This document shows positions 60,109 through 64,000 of a DNA stretch of 64,000 nucleotides, piece by piece. The DNA comes from Gemmatimonadales bacterium (GTDB lineage Bacteria > Gemmatimonadota > Gemmatimonadetes > Palauibacterales > Palauibacteraceae). Below the pieces are notes generated by a model. That model saw only the letters and a program-made list of their open reading frames with translations. It was not told the DNA's origin and made no database searches. Position numbers and translations under genes: made by a program. Positions within the stretch are counted from its first letter, which is position 1, and the number at the start of each line of letters is the position of its first letter. The stretch is taken from NCBI GenBank assembly GCA_009840115.1, contig VXOJ01000049.1, forward strand, positions 1 to 64,000, given 5' to 3'.

Positions 60109-61436
60109 CCTCCGCAACCCAGTCCGTTCAGATGGCAGTTCGCCCGCAGCTCGATGATCGAAATCGGGAGCATCGTGCCCGGCGCCGCAGACGCCGCGGC
60201 GGCGCCCTGCCACTTGGGATCCTTGATTCCCCACCTGTACATGTCCGCTAGGCGCAGGCCCTGCAGCATCACGTTCACCCGCCGCGTGTGCTGGAGCATC
60301 TCCATCTCGGAGATCTGGCCGGAGTAGGGCGTCAGGCCGTCCAGCGCGCGGATGTGATTGATGTGCATGGCGAAGCCATTGGAATCCCCGCCCGCCAACG
60401 CGTTCTCGGCCAGAATCAGGTGCATCATCCGCGCCGAGGCGACCGTCAAGGGTGGATAGATCCCGCCCTTGTCCAGATAGCTGCCGCCCTTCCACTGATT
60501 CAGCCACTTGATGACGGCCGGATCGTCGACGTTATCGATGGGATCCTGGAGCGCGATGCCGTTGATGTCGTTCTGGTCGTCGACCGTGGCGATCGAAAGG
60601 TCGATCTGGTTCTCCTTGCGGTCGTTCACCCAGGACGCCATCGAGTTGGACCTGCTGGCACTCGAATACGTCAGGTTGTACGTCCAGTCCGGCTGGACGC
60701 TCGCCAGTACCGCACTGGCGTCCGCGCCGGCCTCGGCCGAGGCCGCCAGCCCGCTCCCGGACGGCGACGGGTTGATCACGTCCCATATCGCGCGGGACTG
60801 CCGGGCGCGAGCGCGGAGCGCCCTCGCCTGCGTCGCCATGTCCGTGGCCCCCACCTCCATGAAGCCGGAGATGGCCGAGGAGAGGCGGTCGATCGCACCA
60901 TCCAGGACCTGACTCATGTTTGCCGGTCCGACCGGAGGTCCGCTCTCCGTCTTGTCCGAGAACGCGAAGTCCTCCTGGATCTCCCCGATCACCATGTAGA
61001 TGATGCCGGAGTACAGGTATGCGCGCGCCAAGTCGGTCTTGATCGCGGTGGATGGGTTGTTGCTGAGGTGCCCCTGGACGATTTCGACGGCTTCGTCGCT
61101 CATCCACCGGGCCTGTCCCATGGCCGGGAACGGGCCATCGATGAACTCGTTCAGCGGATCATCCACGAATCCGAGATCGAGCGAGAGCCAGGCATCCCTG
61201 GAGCCGATCCAGCGCATCTCGTCGGACGCCACCAGGTACGGCTGCCAGGACTGGGATACGGAAGACGCCACGAGCGTGAGCGTTCCGTTCACGACGGCGG
61301 CCGCGGCGGCCTCCTGGCGGATGTCCTCCTCGACCAGGTCGTTGGGATTGTTGACGTCCAGCAGGTCGCCGCACCCAAGCGTGAAAGCGGCCAGAACAGG
61401 CGCGGCCAACCAGGCCTTCAAATTTCGATTCCTCAT
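60105..61436 (-). CDS. SusD/RagB-family outer-membrane lipoprotein
   Basis: This 443-residue lipoprotein has lipobox FTLGC (C22) followed by GDLLDVNNPND, the classic SusD N-terminus. Helical TPR-like segments follow (AIKTDLARAYLYSGIIYMVI, LDGAIDRLSSAISGFMEVG) and it ends with LQGLRLADMYRWGIKDPKW. SusD proteins sit over the SusC channel and bind oligosaccharides or peptides for TonB-dependent import. The adjacent amidohydrolases and peptidases make peptide-like cargo plausible. It has GGGAGAA before its ATG and lies 22 bp after the SusC gene. Confidence 0.92.
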   Translation of the reverse strand: MRNRNLKAWLAAPVLAAFTLGCGDLLDVNNPNDLVEEDIRQEAAAAAVVNGTLTLVASSVSQSWQPYLVASDEMRWIGSRDAWLSLDLGFVDDPLNEFIDGPFPAMGQARWMSDEAVEIVQGHLSNNPSTAIKTDLARAYLYSGIIYMVIGEIQEDFAFSDKTESGPPVGPANMSQVLDGAIDRLSSAISGFMEVGATDMATQARALRARARQSRAIWDVINPSPSGSGLAASAEAGADASAVLASVQPDWTYNLTYSSASRSNSMASWVNDRKENQIDLSIATVDDQNDINGIALQDPIDNVDDPAVIKWLNQWKGGSYLDKGGIYPPLTVASARMMHLILAENALAGGDSNGFAMHINHIRALDGLTPYSGQISEMEMLQHTRRVNVMLQGLRLADMYRWGIKDPKWQGAAAASAAPGTMLPISIIELRANCHLNGLGCGG

Positions 61437-61458
61437 GGTATGGTTCTCCCGCTTGGAT

Positions 61459-64000
61459 CTAGAAAGTGACGCGCACGGACATCGTGAAGCGCCGCGGCAC
61501 CGGAATCCCCCAGCCTTCCGTCGAATTCAGGAAGTTGCAGTTGAGGCCTCCGTTGCAGCGCCCGAGGACGTTGCCCTCCGGGTCCATGCCGGGGTAATCG
61601 CCCAGCATGAAGAGCAACAGGTTGCGCACGCCCATGTTCACCGTAGCGGCGGAGAAACCCCAGCGCTGGACGAACGTGGCCGGCACCCGGTAGCTGAGCG
61701 ACAGCTCGCGCCACTGGATCCAGTCGGCGTCGTAAATCCCGTTCATGCCGCTCATCGGCGAGAGACCTTCGACCTCGTGCGCCCAGGCGACCGCCGCATC
61801 GAGCCGCTCGTCCGCCGACGAACCGGGGTTCAGCATCGTGGCGTACAGTTCGGCCGAGCGCGGCGTGTTGCGCCCGATGAAGTTGTTCGCGCGCCGGAAC
61901 ATGCCCGACAGATCCTGCACCTGGTGGCCGAACTTGTACTCCATGAGCGTCGTCAGCTGGAAGTTGCCCAGGAACGCGAGGTCGAAGCCGAAGGAGCCCG
62001 CGTAGTCCGGAGTGGGATCGCCGAGGTGCGTATCGAGCAATCCGGCTCCGCAGTTATGCGACGCCAGTCCCCCGTTGGGCACTCCGAAGTCCTCGTTGCC
62101 GATCGCCAGCGGCTTGAAGCTGTTGGGATTGCGCGGCTGGCTGAAGTACGCAAGCGCCTGATCGCGCGTCGGCACGACGCACTGGCCGTCGACCGGATCG
62201 AGGATGTTCAGCGGGATCGCCAAATCGGCGACCTTCGCGCCGAAGAAGGCGCCCGGCGTAAAGCCCTCCACCAGGTAGTTGCGGTAGCGCGGATAGCTGC
62301 CGCCGGTCTTGAGGGGAGGCGCTCCGCCCATGTCCGTGATCTTCTCGGACAGGAAGGCCGTGTTCGCGAAGACGTTGAGGGAGATATCCCGCGCCTGGAT
62401 CAGGTTGCCGCGGATACCGAACTCGACGCCGTGCGCCGTCACCTCGCCGATGTTGTCGAGCTGCGTCTGCGTGAACCCGCCCGTGACCGGGAACTGGCGC
62501 GCGACCATGGCGTCGGTGACCACCCGATCCCAGTAGGTCGCCTCGATGGACCACCGGTCGTTGAAGAGGCCCAGATCGATCCCGAACTCCAGCTCCGTGG
62601 ACACCTCGGGCCTCAACTGTTCGTTGCCGAGATTCGACGGCTGGACGCCGGGACCTACCTCCGTGCCCAGCGACGAGAAGGTCGTGAACTTGTCGAAGGC
62701 GCCCGGCTGCAACCCGGACGTGCCGTAGGCTCCCTTGATCCGCATCGACGAGAAGACCTCGCTGTCCCAGCGTTCGCTCGGGACGATCGCGAAGTTGGCC
62801 TTCGGGTAGAAGGCCGTGTTGAACGCCTCGCCGAACGCCGAGTTGGCATCCCAGCGAGCGCCCACGGTCAGGAAGAGCCAGTTGTCCCATCCGACCTGGT
62901 CCTGCACGTATCCGCCGAGCTGCGTCACCCGGAGCCAGTTTTCGAACGAGGACTCGGAGCCCAGCGCCGAAAGCGTCTCCAGGCCGGGGCCGGGGAAGTC
63001 GCGTCCGCTGCCGCCCGCCGACTGCGACTGGCGCAGGAACCCCTGCCCGCCGAACAGCAGCGTGTTCTCGAGCCGGCTGGTGTTGAAGACGTACGATCCC
63101 TTGATGTCGGCCGTCAGCTCGCGGCTACGGTTCTCCTGGACGTTCCGGCTCCCGTCCGGGGTCGAGCCCGAGAAGCCGTCCACGTTCCACCGATAGGGGC
63201 GGAAGCTGACCGCGTCGTCGGACGTGAAGTCGATCCCGAAGGTTCCGTTGATGTTGAACGCCTCCGAGGGCGAGAAGTCGATGTTCGTGGATCCCGCGAA
63301 GTGCTGCGAGTTCACGAAGTTCAGCTGGTAGGCGTTCTCGCGCAGAGTGGCGAACGCCGGCTGGCCGTAGAAGTTGATCTGCCCGAGTTCCGGGTCGGCG
63401 TTGGCGAGCCGCAGCTGCGACATGAGCGCCGACGAGAACACGCCGTAGATGTTGTTCGAGTTATCGGGCGTGTGATGCTCCATGTCCGAATAGAGCGTCG
63501 TCACGCCGATGCGCAGATCGCTGCTCGGGATCAGCGTGAAGTTGGTGTGGATCGACGCGCGGCGGTTGGTGTCGTTCTCGGGGTCCAGCCCCTCCGCCAC
63601 GTCGAAGTTCTTCGCCGCATCGTACGGCCCATCCTCGCTGGCGAGACGCGCGGAGGCGAAGTACTGGAACACGCTCGATCCACCCTGCAGCGATCCGGAG
63701 TAGGTCTGACCCAACCCGGTGGTGAGCAGATCGGGAATCAGGTCGCGTTCGATCGGCTCCCAGGGCGACACGGGCTGTCCCCAGCGCGACGACATCAGGT
63801 TGACGGCGTCCGCCAGCCGCTGCGCGTCGCCGTCTCCGGTGCATCCGGGACTGGCGCAGGCCCGGCCGGCGAAGTCGGCGACCGGCAGGATGCGGTTGGT
63901 CGGCACGGAGATCCCGGTCAGGTCGGCTCGGAACGTGAACCTCGGAGTCCCGACGGTGCCGCGCTTCGTGAAGATCTGGATCACGCCGTTCGAGGCCTCC
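61459..64000 (-). CDS. SusC/RagA-family TonB-dependent receptor, 5' end cut by window edge
   Basis: About 846 C-terminal residues are visible. The frame reaches the right edge, where ASNGVIQIFTKRG marks the end of the plug domain typical of SusC/RagA proteins. The rest is a large 22-stranded barrel with aromatic-rich strands (IGDFGYFASARLAS-type, PYRWNVDGFSG, NTAFYPKANFAIVP) and the terminal VPRRFTMSVRVTF ending in Phe. With the SusD gene downstream it forms an importer powered by TonB-ExbBD. The missing N-terminus would carry the signal peptide, carboxypeptidase-like domain and TonB box. Confidence 0.93.
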   Translation of the reverse strand, partial: EASNGVIQIFTKRGTVGTPRFTFRADLTGISVPTNRILPVADFAGRACASPGCTGDGDAQRLADAVNLMSSRWGQPVSPWEPIERDLIPDLLTTGLGQTYSGSLQGGSSVFQYFASARLASEDGPYDAAKNFDVAEGLDPENDTNRRASIHTNFTLIPSSDLRIGVTTLYSDMEHHTPDNSNNIYGVFSSALMSQLRLANADPELGQINFYGQPAFATLRENAYQLNFVNSQHFAGSTNIDFSPSEAFNINGTFGIDFTSDDAVSFRPYRWNVDGFSGSTPDGSRNVQENRSRELTADIKGSYVFNTSRLENTLLFGGQGFLRQSQSAGGSGRDFPGPGLETLSALGSESSFENWLRVTQLGGYVQDQVGWDNWLFLTVGARWDANSAFGEAFNTAFYPKANFAIVPSERWDSEVFSSMRIKGAYGTSGLQPGAFDKFTTFSSLGTEVGPGVQPSNLGNEQLRPEVSTELEFGIDLGLFNDRWSIEATYWDRVVTDAMVARQFPVTGGFTQTQLDNIGEVTAHGVEFGIRGNLIQARDISLNVFANTAFLSEKITDMGGAPPLKTGGSYPRYRNYLVEGFTPGAFFGAKVADLAIPLNILDPVDGQCVVPTRDQALAYFSQPRNPNSFKPLAIGNEDFGVPNGGLASHNCGAGLLDTHLGDPTPDYAGSFGFDLAFLGNFQLTTLMEYKFGHQVQDLSGMFRRANNFIGRNTPRSAELYATMLNPGSSADERLDAAVAWAHEVEGLSPMSGMNGIYDADWIQWRELSLSYRVPATFVQRWGFSAATVNMGVRNLLLFMLGDYPGMDPEGNVLGRCNGGLNCNFLNSTEGWGIPVPRRFTMSVRVTF

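Noticed and set aside
1-64000. tRNA, rRNA, CRISPR array, insertion sequence, prophage or integrative element
   Set aside because: No structural RNA fold, direct-repeat array, transposase, integrase or phage gene was seen; no intergenic gap exceeds about 300 bp.

Overview
The window is a GC-rich bacterial chromosome segment, tightly packed with genes on both strands and frequently joined by 4-bp start/stop overlaps. It carries a SusC/SusD-type outer-membrane pair, many lipoproteins with clear lipoboxes, barrel-less TonB-plug proteins, exported amidohydrolases, a PQQ dehydrogenase, a 2-oxoacid:ferredoxin oxidoreductase, an ECF sigma factor, RecQ and LepB. It has no rRNA, tRNA, phage or IS genes. 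This mix of a didermic, catabolic, peptide- and amino-acid-oriented gene set with SusCD outside an obvious Bacteroidota codon style best fits Gemmatimonadota (Palauibacterales-like). That assignment is an inference from gene content only. || Layout. 1-6.4 kb: a truncated secreted protein, an ECF sigma factor coupled to a zinc-finger/O6-alkylguanine transferase fusion, a PD40 lipoprotein, a FecR-like cationic secreted protein, and an AhpD-like gene whose in-frame UGA is best read as selenocysteine. 6.4-13.4 kb: trans-3-hydroxyproline dehydratase, a MIP channel, and a four-gene operon (Fe-S/FAD oxidoreductase, KorA, KorB, VOC protein). 13.5-25.2 kb: aldolase-like protein with dehydrogenase, sialidase-like lipoprotein, second dehydrogenase, NCS2 permease with PLP decarboxylase, serine hydrolase, sarcosine-oxidase-like enzyme, lipoprotein. 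25.3-30.1 kb: CzcA/CzcB-type RND efflux pair and a 20-residue peptide. 30.1-38.9 kb: LepB, a large beta-barrel protein, methyltransferase, small membrane proteins, DUF6265-like protein, TonB-plug protein, OsmC, M20 peptidase and an SDR gene broken in a GC-dinucleotide run. 38.9-49.7 kb: PQQ dehydrogenase, sulfotransferase-like protein, a second plug protein, RecQ, TPR-thioredoxin lipoprotein, two PH-domain membrane proteins, GGQ release-factor-like protein. 49.7-54.3 kb: three amidohydrolases in an operon. 54.5-59.1 kb: thioredoxin-fold protein, UGSC-family selenoprotein, Tat-exported class V aminotransferase and GcvT/DmdA-like protein. 59.1-64 kb: two lipoproteins, SusD and a truncated SusC. 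|| The most striking result is two independent, well-supported selenoprotein genes, each split by a UGA that falls exactly at a catalytic redox position and is followed at 17-18 nt by a perfect 7-bp hairpin with a G-starting loop (bacterial SECIS geometry). The organism therefore very probably decodes UGA as Sec. The second notable system is the sigma factor/alkyltransferase pair at 0.75-2.0 kb, where an anti-sigma-like Cys domain is fused to a suicide DNA-repair enzyme. That arrangement could make alkylation damage the signal for sigma release. || Much of the rest looks like uptake and breakdown of peptides and modified amino acids: SusCD import, exported amidohydrolases, M20 peptidase, hydroxyproline dehydratase, N-methyl amino acid oxidase, PLP decarboxylase, GcvT-type demethylase and ferredoxin-linked 2-oxoacid oxidation.
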